Shown: positions 9,094 through 17,754 of the stretch, piece by piece
Layout: every line of letters starts with the position of its first letter
Position numbering within the stretch: position 1 is the stretch's first letter
NCBI GenBank assembly: GCA_947177405.1
Contig: CAMWUJ010000017.1
Location: forward strand, 1-45,504
Length of the DNA stretch: 45,504 nt
From: an uncultured Porphyromonadaceae bacterium
GTDB lineage: Bacteria; Bacteroidota; Bacteroidia; Bacteroidales; Muribaculaceae
Direction of reading: 5' to 3'
Program-made: the position numbers and the translations under genes
Notes under the pieces: generated by a model
Told to the model about the DNA's origin: nothing
The model's input: only the letters and a program-made list of their open reading frames with translations
The model's database searches: none

Positions 9094-11274
9094 TCAATTT
9101 CCCATCTCAGAAAGAAATTTCACTCTTACGAGGCGGATTTGTTCTTCATCTGTATCTTCACCTAATTCCTGAATAGCTTGCTCGATATCATCCTCCTCTG
9201 TATCCATGAAATAATCATAGATGTCGTCAACCACATCCTCGTCCATCACTTCCTCTATGTAATAATTTATGTCGATTTTAGTGCCTGATTCCACTATAGA
9301 CTCCAATTCATCAATTAGTTCAGTGAATTCAAGTCCTTTCGCATCGGCAAGCTCTTCAAGATCGATCTTTCTGTCGATACCTTGGATGATGGCCACTTTA
9401 AGATTATTTTTCTTTGGCATAGCCCTGACTCGTATATCCTCGGGACGCAGGATGTCATTCTCATCCACATGAGTCTTGATCAATTCGAGAAATTCCTTTC
9501 CAAATCGCTTTGCCTTCCCTACACCTACACCGGGAATGTTAAGGAGCTCCTCTTCTGTCACGGGATAGGTGGTGGCCATTGCCTCAAGGGATGGTTCCTG
9601 GAATATCACATAGGGAGGCAATTTGAAACGTCTTGCGAATTTCTTGCGAAGATCGCGCAACATGGCATATAACACGGGATCGGCCGCACACGCCTCCCCT
9701 CCTCTCACCTGAGGCTCACTGTCGATCTCGGTATAATCCACATCTTCCACTATCTCGAAGGATAAAGGATTCTCGATGAAAGCGCGACCTTGCTCGGTGA
9801 GCTTGACCACTCCATAATTCTCCAGATCTCTTTCAAGATAATCTGCTATAACGGCCTGTCGCAACAGGGTGAGACAAAGTTTCTCCTCGAAATGTCTCAC
9901 GCTTCCGAAAAGCTCAAGCTGATCATGACCGTTAAACCTCACTTCGTCGGTCTTGCGTCCTATCATGAGATTAGAAATATATTCCTGACGATATTTCTCT
10001 CCGGTGGCCTGTATGAGTTCAAGAGCCAACGCAAGCTCCTCGCCGGCCTCGATTCTTTTCTTGGGATGTGTGCAGTTGTCACAACATCCGCAATTCTCCT
10101 CTGTATAATTCTCTCCGAAATAATGGAGTAAAATCTTTCTGCGACACACTGAAGATTCGGCATAAGCGGCAGTCTCCATCAGGAGGTGACGTGCAATCTC
10201 CTGCTCTGTACTGGATTTGGTCTGCATCAGTTTGTCGAGTTTCTGGAGATCTTTTGAGGAATAGAATGTGATGCAACGTCCTCCCTCTCCGTCACGTCCG
10301 GCACGCCCTGTCTCCTGATAATAGCCCTCAAGGCTCTTGGGAATATCATAATGGATCACAAATCTCACATCCGGTTTGTCGATTCCCATCCCGAAGGCTA
10401 TTGTGGCTACAATGATATCCACCTCCTCGTGCAGGAATGCATCCTGATTTTCCGAACGAGTGGAGGCATCCATACCTGCATGGTACGGCAGACATGAGAT
10501 TCCATTGATCTTAAGAGTCTCAGCCAACTCCTCCACTTTCTTCCTGCTAAGACAATAGATGATACCCGACCATCCGGGATTGGTCTTTATGTAACGGATA
10601 ATATCACGATCCACGTCCTTCGTCTTGGGGCGCACTTCATAATACAGATTCGAACGGTTGAAACTTGATTTAAACACCTCAGCTTTCAGAATCCCGAGAT
10701 TCTTCTGAATATCGTGTTGCACCTTGGGAGTTGCCGTAGCCGTGAGGGCGATCACCGGATATTCCCCTATCTTCGAGATAAGCGGCCGTATGCGGCGATA
10801 TTCGGGACGGAAATCATGACCCCATTCCGAAATGCAATGTGCTTCATCTATAGCGAAAAAGGATATTTTAATAGATTTGAGGAATTTGATATTCTCCTCC
10901 TTGGAAAGCGATTCCGGAGCGACATAAAGAAGCTTGGTGGTTCCTTCCTTGACATCTCTCTTCACCGCGGTGATCTCTTTTCGTGTGAGTGAGGAATTCA
11001 AAAAATGGGCCACACCGTTGCTCTCTCCATGATGACGCAAGGCATCCACCTGATTTTTCATCAAGGCGATCAGGGGTGAAATCACTATAGCAGTGCCTTC
11101 CGACATAAGGGCCGGAAGCTGATAGCAAAGTGATTTTCCGCCTCCGGTAGGCATCAGGACAAAAACATCCTTACCCTCCAGAAGACGAAGAATTATCTTT
11201 TCCTGCTCGCCTTTGAATTTTTCAAATCCAAAATAATGTTTCAGTGCTTCATGGATGTCGCTTACGGTTCTCAT
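9094..11274 (-). CDS. recQ: ATP-dependent DNA helicase RecQ
   Basis: A 3'-5' superfamily 2 helicase used in recombination and fork repair. The Walker A is PTGGGKS (Lys47), the DEAH box reads DEAHCISEWGHDFRPEY (around 138-155), and the helicase C half carries GMGIDKPDVRFVIHYDIPKSLEGYYQETGRAGRDG. The zinc-binding cysteines of the RQC region are present (CRRKILLHYFGENY, then CGCCDNC). An HRDC domain follows (ARRFKLPPYVIFQEPSLEAMA, then NIPGVGVGKAKRFG). The last 100 or so residues form an acidic helical extension beyond E. coli RecQ. The 726-aa length matches my memory of Bacteroidales RecQs. Confidence 0.97.
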   Translation of the reverse strand: MRTVSDIHEALKHYFGFEKFKGEQEKIILRLLEGKDVFVLMPTGGGKSLCYQLPALMSEGTAIVISPLIALMKNQVDALRHHGESNGVAHFLNSSLTRKEITAVKRDVKEGTTKLLYVAPESLSKEENIKFLKSIKISFFAIDEAHCISEWGHDFRPEYRRIRPLISKIGEYPVIALTATATPKVQHDIQKNLGILKAEVFKSSFNRSNLYYEVRPKTKDVDRDIIRYIKTNPGWSGIIYCLSRKKVEELAETLKINGISCLPYHAGMDASTRSENQDAFLHEEVDIIVATIAFGMGIDKPDVRFVIHYDIPKSLEGYYQETGRAGRDGEGGRCITFYSSKDLQKLDKLMQTKSSTEQEIARHLLMETAAYAESSVCRRKILLHYFGENYTEENCGCCDNCTHPKKRIEAGEELALALELIQATGEKYRQEYISNLMIGRKTDEVRFNGHDQLELFGSVRHFEEKLCLTLLRQAVIADYLERDLENYGVVKLTEQGRAFIENPLSFEIVEDVDYTEIDSEPQVRGGEACAADPVLYAMLRDLRKKFARRFKLPPYVIFQEPSLEAMATTYPVTEEELLNIPGVGVGKAKRFGKEFLELIKTHVDENDILRPEDIRVRAMPKKNNLKVAIIQGIDRKIDLEELADAKGLEFTELIDELESIVESGTKIDINYYIEEVMDEDVVDDIYDYFMDTEEDDIEQAIQELGEDTDEEQIRLVRVKFLSEMGN

Positions 11275-11351
11275 AATGGTCCAGATTAGTTTTTCCTATT
11301 CCGCCATGCTTAAATTGCCATAAAGAAGACAATTTCGCGAGGAGATATACA

Positions 11352-11383
11352 CAAAGTTAAAAAAATTTCTTCATATTCACAAT
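11352..11383 (-). promoter_or_regulatory. Promoter of recQ
   Basis: The minus strand has TAACTTTG (11359-11352) as a -7 box, with ATTG (11383-11380) 20 bp upstream as an imperfect -33 box. Predicted start of RNA is near 11345, about 70 nt before the recQ ATG. Confidence 0.5.
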
Positions 11384-11392
11384 ATTTTGATA

Positions 11393-11433
11393 TAAAAAAG
11401 ATTCGGCTTATTATGAGCATAATAAGCCGAATC
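11393..11433 (-). terminator. Intrinsic terminator of the clpPX unit
   Basis: A perfect 14-bp stem (11400-11413 with 11420-11433) around a 6-nt loop lies 40 bp after the clpX stop. On the minus strand it is followed by TTTTTTATA. It isolates clpX from recQ. Confidence 0.88.
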
Positions 11434-11473
11434 CATAAAAATATGATATCTCATTATAATGGGATTATTCCCA

Positions 11474-12724
11474 TTATTCCTCTATATAAGTCTTTTCGAA
11501 ATGAGCTTTCTCAAGCTGACGTTTCACATATTCAGCATCTACCACGAATTTCTTCTCCGGGTTTGATGGCATCTCATACATTGCATCAACCATGATAGTC
11601 TCCACTATCGATCTCAACCCACGCGCGCCAAGTTTATATGCAATAGCCTTGTCGGCAATTAGGTTAAGCGCCGATTCATCAAATTCAAGCTTCACTCCGT
11701 CGAGGGCGAAAAGCTTCTTATACTGACGAGTAATAGCGTTCTTGGGCTCGGTAAGAATACGGAGCAGAGCCTCTTTATCGAGTGGTTCAAGACTTGTGAG
11801 AACCGGAAGACGACCGATTATCTCGGGAATCAGACCGAAGCTCTTGAGATCCTGGGGCATGACATACTTCATCAGATTCTCGCGCTGTTTCTTCATCTCC
11901 TTTCCATCATGGCCGAATCCTACAACGTGGGTGTTAAGTCGCGAGGCAATTTTTCTTTCAATACCGTCAAAAGCACCTCCGCAAATGAAGAGGATATTCT
12001 TGGTATCTACAGGAATAAGCTTCTGCTCGGGATGTTTTCGACCTCCATTGGGCGGAACAAGCACGGTGCTCCCCTCAAGAAGTTTCAGAAGTCCCTGCTG
12101 CACACCTTCACCGCTTACATCGCGTGTGATGGATGGATTATCGCTCTTGCGGGCGATCTTGTCGATTTCATCGATAAACACAATCCCTTTCTGAGCGCGT
12201 TCCACATCATAATCGCATGCCTGAAGCAAGCGGGTGAGAAGAGACTCTATATCCTCTCCCACATATCCTGCCTCGGTGAGCACTGTGGCATCCACAATGG
12301 TGAAAGGCACATCAAGAAGACGGGCTATGGTCTTTGCAAGAAGAGTCTTTCCCGTTCCTGTCGGCCCGACAAGGATAATATTGGATTTCTCCAGATCCAC
12401 ATCATCATTGCCCTGCACATCGTTGATTCGCTTGTAATGGTTATAAACAGCAACAGAAAGATATTTCTTGGCCTCTTCCTGCCCGATTATATACTGGTTA
12501 AGAAACTCGTGAATCTCCTTGGGCTTGGGAATACTTGTTTTCTGGGAACTTGCGTTTTTCTTGTTGTTCTTACGCATTTTTATCTGGGTGTCGCGGGCTT
12601 CGTCGATAAAACTTATGCAGTCTGTGCAAAGATTCAAGCCTTCGAGCACCTTTACCACGGGAGTGGACGGGGAATCCACATTCCCGCACATCGAGCATAC
12701 AAGATGCTGATTTGGTGATGCCAT
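11474..12724 (-). CDS. clpX: ClpX, ATP-dependent unfoldase of the ClpXP protease
   Basis: 416 aa. An N-terminal zinc-binding domain has Cys10, Cys13, Cys33 and Cys36. The AAA+ module has Walker A GPTGTGKT (120-127) and Walker B VFIDEID. Sensor-type residues follow in the small domain ([12 protein letters not shown]). The ClpP-docking loop reads VGF (in HVVGFGHDG) where E. coli has IGF. ClpX recognises tagged or damaged proteins, unfolds them and feeds them into ClpP. It starts 40 bp after clpP and ends at a strong terminator, so clpP-clpX form one unit. Confidence 0.98.
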   Translation of the reverse strand: MASPNQHLVCSMCGNVDSPSTPVVKVLEGLNLCTDCISFIDEARDTQIKMRKNNKKNASSQKTSIPKPKEIHEFLNQYIIGQEEAKKYLSVAVYNHYKRINDVQGNDDVDLEKSNIILVGPTGTGKTLLAKTIARLLDVPFTIVDATVLTEAGYVGEDIESLLTRLLQACDYDVERAQKGIVFIDEIDKIARKSDNPSITRDVSGEGVQQGLLKLLEGSTVLVPPNGGRKHPEQKLIPVDTKNILFICGGAFDGIERKIASRLNTHVVGFGHDGKEMKKQRENLMKYVMPQDLKSFGLIPEIIGRLPVLTSLEPLDKEALLRILTEPKNAITRQYKKLFALDGVKLEFDESALNLIADKAIAYKLGARGLRSIVETIMVDAMYEMPSNPEKKFVVDAEYVKRQLEKAHFEKTYIEE

Positions 12725-12764
12725 TTCGTATCTACTCTGGTTAAAGAAGCTTATGAGGCTTCAA

Positions 12765-13478
12765 TTATTTTTTATTTCTATTCTCCAAAATGCTGTCGAT
12801 CATGCCATATTCCTTGGCTTCGGCTGCAATCATCCAGTAGTCTCGGTCGGAGTCGGCCTCAACCTTCTCAAAGGGCTGTCCGGAATGAGAGGAGATAATC
12901 TTATAAAGCTCTTCTTTCAGGCGAAGAATCTCACGGGCTGTGATCTCGATATCAGATGCCTGTCCCTGGATTCCACCCATCGGCTGATGAATCATCACTC
13001 GTGAATGTGGCAAAGCATAACGCTTACCTTTCTCACCGGCCACAAGCAGAACCGCAGCCATCGAGGCGGCCATACCGGTGCAGATGGTGGAAACATCACT
13101 GCTGATATATTGCATGGTATCGTAGATTCCGAGTCCGGCATATACCGAACCACCGGGAGAGTTGATATATAGAGAAATATCTTTCTCAGGATCTACAGAG
13201 TCAAGATAAAGCATCTGAGCCTCGATGATATTCGAGCTCTGGTCGGTGACCTGAGTGCCGAGGAAGATGATACGATCCATCATAAGACGTGAGAAAACGT
13301 CCATCTGAGTCACATTTAGCTGACGCTCCTCGAGAATATAGGGGTTCATGTAATCGGCAGTAGGAGCCTGAATCATCGCACCTGCTTTCTTATCAATATA
13401 TCGCGCATAGGAATCAAGGGTATTTCCACTCATACCAAGATGATTCACCGCAAAGTTTCTAAAATCGTTTTTCTGCAT
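12765..13478 (-). CDS. clpP: ClpP, proteolytic subunit of ClpXP
   Basis: 237 aa serine protease. The triad is Ser139 (GMAASMAA), His164 (HQPMGG) and Asp213 (DRDYW), a constant offset of 42 from E. coli ClpP. The oxyanion segment SPGGSV is at 107-112. The N-terminus has about 40 residues more than mature E. coli ClpP, including a probable propeptide region. The gene lies just downstream of tig and upstream of clpX. It has its own promoter in the 125-bp gap and a long hairpin in its leader, so it may be regulated apart from tig. Confidence 0.98.
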   Translation of the reverse strand: MQKNDFRNFAVNHLGMSGNTLDSYARYIDKKAGAMIQAPTADYMNPYILEERQLNVTQMDVFSRLMMDRIIFLGTQVTDQSSNIIEAQMLYLDSVDPEKDISLYINSPGGSVYAGLGIYDTMQYISSDVSTICTGMAASMAAVLLVAGEKGKRYALPHSRVMIHQPMGGIQGQASDIEITAREILRLKEELYKIISSHSGQPFEKVEADSDRDYWMIAAEAKEYGMIDSILENRNKK

Positions 13479-13500
13479 TTTTGCTTCTATTTTTATATGT

Positions 13501-13545
13501 TATAAGTGGACCGTAATGCCACGGAGGCCTACCGGTCCACTTATA
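13501..13545 (-). other. Hairpin in the clpP leader
   Basis: A perfect 13-bp inverted repeat (13501-13513 with 13533-13545) encloses 19 nt. That loop holds a small inner stem (gcc/ggc). The element begins about 11 nt after the predicted clpP transcription start and ends 22 nt before the clpP ATG. It is not followed by a run of T on either strand, so it does not look like a terminator. Confidence 0.7.
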
Positions 13546-13562
13546 TATAACAATTTATATGC

Positions 13563-13594
13563 CAAATTTATCGAAACCGATCTATTTGGTCAAA
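13563..13594 (-). promoter_or_regulatory. Promoter of clpP-clpX
   Basis: Minus-strand TTTG (13594-13591), 20 bp, then TAAATTTG (13570-13563) is a full match to the Bacteroidota promoter form. RNA would begin near 13556, giving a leader of about 78 nt that contains the 13501-13545 hairpin. Confidence 0.65.
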
Positions 13595-13603
13595 TTATCT
13601 TTA

Positions 13604-14962
13604 TCAAGCATTCTCGTTACGGAAAAGATCATTGAACTCTTCCACAGTAACTTCCTTGTCATCGGTGGTGATGTTATTGCGGATAGCATCGAAGAGCTTG
13701 AGATCACCGGTCTGTCCATAGATCTGCTGGGCAGCCTTCTTATCCTTGAGGATCTCATTTGCATAACGGTCGAGAGACTCCTCGGGCACATTCATCATAC
13801 CATATTGAGCGAGCTGCTGACGTGCAATCAGACGTGCAGTCTGGAGAGCATCCTCCTCAGTCACCTTCACATCAAGCTGAGCGGCGATAGCCTCTTTCAC
13901 AAGCTCCCAGATAAGCTCGGGACGCATGCGCACATATTCCTCGTCAATATTCTCATCTGTGAGACCTTCATTCTGCTCTTTAAGGAAAGACTTAAGCACC
14001 TCATCCGGCAATGTGATATCACCTACTGCGTCAAGAATGGCCTTCTTGGCATCCATGGAGAAACGATAGTTGGAATCGTTGGCAAGAGCGCCTTCGATAA
14101 GTTCCTTCACTGCAGCACGGTATTCCTCTTCAGTCTTGATATCGTCGCGACCGAATACATTCTTGAAGAATTCCTCACCATTCTCGGCTGGCTTAAGCAC
14201 GATGATTTCCTTTATATCAAACTTAAAGTCGCCCTTATGATTCTCTGCATCCTCCTTGCTTATGTTAAGCATGGAGCTAAGTTCGGCAGGATTGCTGTCG
14301 CAAGTGGCGGCGGGATTGAAAGTGAAGGATTCACCCACTTTCTTTCCTTCAAAGATCTTCTTCTGATCTTCGTTCTTGAAATATTCGGGAGCTACGATTC
14401 CGTTTTCGACCACGATACCATTCTCTTTTACAGAGCCATCCTCGTTAAGCTCGGTGATCACACCTTTCACGAGAGCTGTGGCATCCACTGTGTCTCCGGG
14501 CTCCTGCTTGCCGAAACGGCGACGGAACTGCTTGTCCTGGGTATCAATCATCTCATCGGTGACCTTGATGTTATAATAAGGCACATGGAGATCCTTGTTG
14601 ACATGTGTGTCTATTTCAGGAGCGACACCAACCTTGAACTTAAGCTCGAAGTCCTTGGCATCGATATCGAATTCCTCACCCTGCTGAGGGATGGGATTGC
14701 CAAGCACATGAAGCTTCTCATTCTTGATATATTCATAGAGAGCATTTCCCACCTCTTTATTGATGACATCATATTTCACTGATTTGCCATACTTCTTGTT
14801 GATGATACCGGCGGGCACCTTTCCGGGACGGAATCCGGGCTCGGCGTGCTTCTTGCCGATCTCTTTGAGCTGGGCTTTTACTTTGTCTGCATAATCTTTT
14901 TCTTCGAGTGTGATGGTCACTACACCATTCACATCGTCGATCTTAGCATAATCTACTTTCAT
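13604..14962 (-). CDS. tig: Trigger factor, ribosome-bound chaperone
   Basis: 452 aa. The N-terminal ribosome-binding domain (about 1-145) includes the loop PGFRPGKVPAGIINKKYGKSV, equivalent to the GFRxGKVP docking signature. A FKBP-like region follows (about 150-250) and then a long helical C-terminal chaperone arm. The FKBP-like part has a weakly conserved core (GDTVDATALVKG...GESFTF), so isomerase activity is doubtful. It lies upstream of clpP and clpX, a common arrangement that joins folding and degradation of new proteins. Its own promoter lies near 15041-15074. Confidence 0.95.
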   Translation of the reverse strand: MKVDYAKIDDVNGVVTITLEEKDYADKVKAQLKEIGKKHAEPGFRPGKVPAGIINKKYGKSVKYDVINKEVGNALYEYIKNEKLHVLGNPIPQQGEEFDIDAKDFELKFKVGVAPEIDTHVNKDLHVPYYNIKVTDEMIDTQDKQFRRRFGKQEPGDTVDATALVKGVITELNEDGSVKENGIVVENGIVAPEYFKNEDQKKIFEGKKVGESFTFNPAATCDSNPAELSSMLNISKEDAENHKGDFKFDIKEIIVLKPAENGEEFFKNVFGRDDIKTEEEYRAAVKELIEGALANDSNYRFSMDAKKAILDAVGDITLPDEVLKSFLKEQNEGLTDENIDEEYVRMRPELIWELVKEAIAAQLDVKVTEEDALQTARLIARQQLAQYGMMNVPEESLDRYANEILKDKKAAQQIYGQTGDLKLFDAIRNNITTDDKEVTVEEFNDLFRNENA

Positions 14963-15040
14963 TGCTTAGATATCTTGATATATAAGTTATTATTTTCTAA
15001 TAATCACGGGTGGACGCATAGCATCCCCCCAAACAAGATG

Positions 15041-15074
15041 CAAAGTTACTAAAAATAGCGATATTATATGCAAT
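15041..15074 (-). promoter_or_regulatory. Promoter of tig
   Basis: Minus-strand TAACTTTG at 15048-15041 is a good -7 box. ATTG at 15074-15071, 22 bp upstream, is an imperfect -33 box. The leader to the tig ATG would be about 75 nt. Confidence 0.45.
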
Positions 15075-15105
15075 ACTCGCGAATTATTTGCTTTTTTTAA
15101 GGTTT

Positions 15106-15298
15106 GAAGTTGTTTAAACTTATTTACGAATGTTAATATGAAATTGTTTTTACCTTCTTTTATTAACCCTTGCGGATCTTTTGGGCTGCTTTTGTCTCTC
15201 TCATCGGCACCAACCGAGAGGTTGCTGCCTCTTCGAGAACCAAAATCAGCTCCAAAATATCTCGCAATTGTTAATAAAAAATAAGTTTAAACAACTTC
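15106..15298. repeat. MITE-like element with 20-bp terminal inverted repeats
   Basis: Bases 15106-15125 (starting gaagttgtttaaac) are repeated exactly in inverted orientation at 15279-15298. The 153 bp between them contain small overlapping hairpins on the minus strand (agagg/cctct with 6 nt between; ctct-cgg/ccg-agag). A TTT triplet flanks both ends, a possible but weak target duplication in AT-rich DNA. There is no transposase. A short match to the left end recurs at 34240-34262. Confidence 0.65.
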
Positions 15299-15317
15299 TT
15301 TATTGGAGTCTTATACT

Positions 15318-16628
15318 TTATCCTTCAAAGAATTTCCGGAACACCTTGATTGCATCAAGATGGTCGGTGACACCGGCAGTCTCTCTTGCAGAATGCATTG
15401 CCCAGATGGCGTTGCCCATATCGACCCCTTTTATATCGAACTGAGATGATGATATATTTCCCAAAGTGGATCCTCCTGCCACATCGGCATGGTTCACAAA
15501 ATATTGACATTCCACTCCTGCTTGCTCACACAGGGAGCGGAAAACAGCAGCCGAAAGCCCATCGGTCATATATTTGCAGTTGGCGTTGATTTTAACCACC
15601 GGTCCCCCTCCAATCACAGGATGATTGGTCGGGTCGTATTTCTCATTATAATTCGGGTGCCACGCATGTGCATCATCGGCCGATATCATGAACGATCGTG
15701 CAAGAGCCCGATAGATATCTTCGGATTCGCCACCCATAACGGCTATCATGCGCTCCATCATATCGCGTAGCACGGGAGATGCCGCTCCCTGTTTGGTGCC
15801 GCTTCCAGTTTCCTCATTATCAAAGACGGCAAGAATACGTGTGGCATCACAAGGGGTGTCAGCCTCACAAAGAAGAGCTTCAAGACCTGCGAAAGCCATC
15901 GACAGGTCATCTATACGTGCGGATTGGAAATATTCTTCTGACACACCGACAAGGTCTGCTCGCTCGAAAGGATAGAGATTAAGTTCATAATCCAATATAT
16001 CAGCTCCACGCACTCCTAATTCCTCTGCAAGGATTTTCTTGATAAATCCTCCTTCAGCCAGTGCTTCTTCTATTTCCTCACGTGAGAAATATCCTATCAC
16101 AGGCTTCATATCTTTCTGAACGGACAAAGGATTGCCCTCATTCACACCTCGATTGAAATGAATGGCAAGATGAGGGATCGTGGCAATCGGACGCTGTAAA
16201 TCTATGAGTTTTGTAACAGGACTGAAAGGATCGGAACCACGAAGCAATACTCTTCCTGAAATTGACAAAGGACGGTCGAACCAGGTATAAAGAATGCCTC
16301 CTCCATATTTCTCCACATTCAGGCTTACCACTCCCCCGTCGCCTATTATTTCCGGATTGGGTTTTAGCTTGAAACAAGGAGAATCGCTATGAGCTGAGAC
16401 TATCCTGAATCCTCCCTCCGACAAATCAGATTCTCCGACGATGAAGGCGAATATGGCACTGTCGTTTTTGACCATAAAGTATTTGTCGCCGGGATTCAAT
16501 TCCCATTTATCCTCCTGTTTAAGCTCACGGAAGCCTGCTTCCTCAAGTTCTCGCCTGATCGTGGCGACTGCCATAAAATTACACGTGGACCTGTCGAGCC
16601 ATTCCAATAATTTCTCTATCTGTTTCAT
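15318..16628 (-). CDS. M18 family aminopeptidase (aspartyl aminopeptidase type)
   Basis: A 436-aa cytosolic zinc metallopeptidase that removes N-terminal residues, with acidic ones preferred in the family. The metal and catalytic signatures are all visible: SAHSDSPCFKLKP (His80, Asp82), FDNEETGSGTKQGA (Asp270, Glu272, Glu273), MISADDAHAWHPN and a C-terminal NHADVAGGSTLGNI with a metal His. The length matches the family. It is transcribed alone, diverging from the Nudix regulator. Its downstream side meets the MITE-like element, with no clear terminator other than what that element provides. Confidence 0.94.
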   Translation of the reverse strand: MKQIEKLLEWLDRSTCNFMAVATIRRELEEAGFRELKQEDKWELNPGDKYFMVKNDSAIFAFIVGESDLSEGGFRIVSAHSDSPCFKLKPNPEIIGDGGVVSLNVEKYGGGILYTWFDRPLSISGRVLLRGSDPFSPVTKLIDLQRPIATIPHLAIHFNRGVNEGNPLSVQKDMKPVIGYFSREEIEEALAEGGFIKKILAEELGVRGADILDYELNLYPFERADLVGVSEEYFQSARIDDLSMAFAGLEALLCEADTPCDATRILAVFDNEETGSGTKQGAASPVLRDMMERMIAVMGGESEDIYRALARSFMISADDAHAWHPNYNEKYDPTNHPVIGGGPVVKINANCKYMTDGLSAAVFRSLCEQAGVECQYFVNHADVAGGSTLGNISSSQFDIKGVDMGNAIWAMHSARETAGVTDHLDAIKVFRKFFEG

Positions 16629-16677
16629 TGCAGTATCACTTTTGAAGATTCCATTCCCTATTAATCGGTTAGTCTTG

Positions 16678-16709
16678 CAAAGATAAGTATTTTATCTGAT
16701 ATAAACAAT
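16678..16709 (-). promoter_or_regulatory. Promoter of the M18 aminopeptidase
   Basis: The minus strand has TATCTTTG (16685-16678) with ATTG (16709-16706) 20 bp upstream. The leader would be about 45 nt. Confidence 0.5.
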
Positions 16710-16715
16710 CGAACC

Positions 16716-16738
16716 TTAACATTGTTAATAAATGTTAA
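16716..16738. promoter_or_regulatory. Palindrome, candidate operator
   Basis: TTAACATT at 16716-16723 and its exact complement AATGTTAA at 16731-16738 flank a 7-bp spacer. It lies between the two divergent promoters, next to the gene for a Nudix/winged-helix regulator. That position suits an operator for the regulator. Confidence 0.45.
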
Positions 16739-16757
16739 TTGTGTATTTTTTACACAA
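16739..16757. promoter_or_regulatory. Second palindrome, candidate operator
   Basis: TTGTGTA (16739-16745), five T, then TACACAA (16751-16757) is a perfect 19-bp palindrome. It ends 5 bp before the -33 box of the Nudix gene. Binding there would be expected to affect that promoter. Confidence 0.5.
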
Positions 16758-16762
16758 AATAA

Positions 16763-16794
16763 TTTGCGTAATTATGACACTATTATTAACTTTG
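16763..16794 (+). promoter_or_regulatory. Promoter of the Nudix-VWA operon
   Basis: TTTG (16763-16766), 20 bp, then TAACTTTG (16787-16794) matches the full Bacteroidota promoter form. RNA should begin near 16801, which decides the start codon of the gene: an upstream in-frame ATG at 16732 would not be transcribed. Confidence 0.7.
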
Positions 16795-16824
16795 CGTCAG
16801 ATTAACACAAAAGCAATAAATAAT

Positions 16825-17712
16825 ATGAATATGTCAGACTCCGGCAACTCCTCACAATATAGTAGCAGATTCTATAATAAAGACCTCGGAGGGTATGTGT
16901 ATAAACATCCTCACCCTGCTTTGACTGCCGACTGCGTGATCTTCGGGTTTGACGGCTCCAACCTTAAGATTCTTCTTGTGGAGCGTGCCCTTGATCCTTA
17001 TAAAGGGATGTGGGCTCTTCCCGGAGGATTTATGAAGATTGATTCTCTTCATGGCGAACCAATCGACTTGTGTATCGAGGATACAGCACGGCGTGAGCTT
17101 AGAGAAGAGACCAATCTAAAAAATGTTTTTCTGCAGCAATTCAAAGTTTTCAGCAAAGCAGGCCGCGATCCTCGTGAACGAGTTGTCACAGTGGCGTTCA
17201 TTGCTTTGGTAGGGCCTTCTAAATATGCCGGCACAGTGAAGGAAACCAAGGCCGGAGATGATGCCGCCAATGCAATGTGGTGGAACTTCAATGCACTTCC
17301 TCCTATGGCATTCGACCATCCGGAGATTGTGGAGGAAGCCAAGAAATATCTTGCGGAGATGATTCGTGTAAGGCCTCTTGCCTTTCAACTCCTTGATGAT
17401 ACATTCTCCATGCCTGAGCTTCAGAAGGTCTATGAAGCCATTACAGGTATCAGCTTCGACCGCCGCAATTTCCAACGCAAGGCTATCCAAAGCGGATGGA
17501 TTGAAGAGAGCGAGGCGACTATAAATGAGGATAACATAGCACCATCTTTCGCCTGTGAAGCAGCTGCACCAACTTCCGTATGTGGGAATATAAGCCGAAG
17601 CTTATCCGGTGAGAGGTCGTCGAGAAAAAGAAAGCGATTCTCCTTCAGGAGTAAAGATGACAACGAGGAAGATGAGGGATCCATCAAGGATCTTTTCAAT
17701 TTCTGGAAATAA
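16825..17712 (+). CDS. Nudix-domain regulator, NrtR-like
   Basis: 295 aa from ATG 16825, chosen because the promoter lies downstream of the in-frame ATG at 16732. Residues 31-180 form a Nudix fold (ADCVIFGFDGSNLKILLVERA, ALPGGF). The Nudix box is altered: an insertion (KIDSLHGEP) follows GGFM, the first Glu position is Leu82, and only RELREET keeps the metal-binding Glu residues. Residues 190-226 match the winged helix of NrtR-type repressors (FSMPELQKVYEAITG, FDRRNFQRKAI). The last 65 or so residues form a low-complexity, basic-then-acidic tail (SSRKRKRFSFRSKDD) that I do not know from NrtR. NrtR relatives sense ADP-ribose or sugar compounds. Here the ligand is unknown. Confidence 0.85.
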   Translation: MNMSDSGNSSQYSSRFYNKDLGGYVYKHPHPALTADCVIFGFDGSNLKILLVERALDPYKGMWALPGGFMKIDSLHGEPIDLCIEDTARRELREETNLKNVFLQQFKVFSKAGRDPRERVVTVAFIALVGPSKYAGTVKETKAGDDAANAMWWNFNALPPMAFDHPEIVEEAKKYLAEMIRVRPLAFQLLDDTFSMPELQKVYEAITGISFDRRNFQRKAIQSGWIEESEATINEDNIAPSFACEAAAPTSVCGNISRSLSGERSSRKRKRFSFRSKDDNEEDEGSIKDLFNFWK

Positions 17713-17754
17713 ACTATACTTATAATTATTCACTCATTCTAAAAACCATCTATT

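Larger units (their letters stand above)
14963..15317. other. Intergenic region between tig and the M18 aminopeptidase
   Basis: This 355-bp stretch has no housekeeping gene. The tig-proximal 110 bp carry the tig promoter and leader. Bases 15106-15298 form a MITE-like element with inverted ends. Inside it is a 48-codon open frame on the plus strand (15138-15284), which overlaps the right terminal repeat and is probably fortuitous or part of the element. Confidence 0.7.

Noticed and set aside
13559-14782. 407-codon plus-strand frame opposite tig
   Set aside because: It lies entirely antisense to a clear trigger factor gene. Long antisense frames arise from codon bias, and the translation shows no known domain.
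15181-15444. 87-codon plus-strand frame running from the MITE-like element into the aminopeptidase gene
   Set aside because: It overlaps the 3' end of a well-supported gene on the other strand and has no recognisable domain.
16732-16824. N-terminal extension of the Nudix protein
   Set aside because: The consensus promoter (16763-16794) would start RNA inside or after this stretch, and the extension has no Nudix residues.
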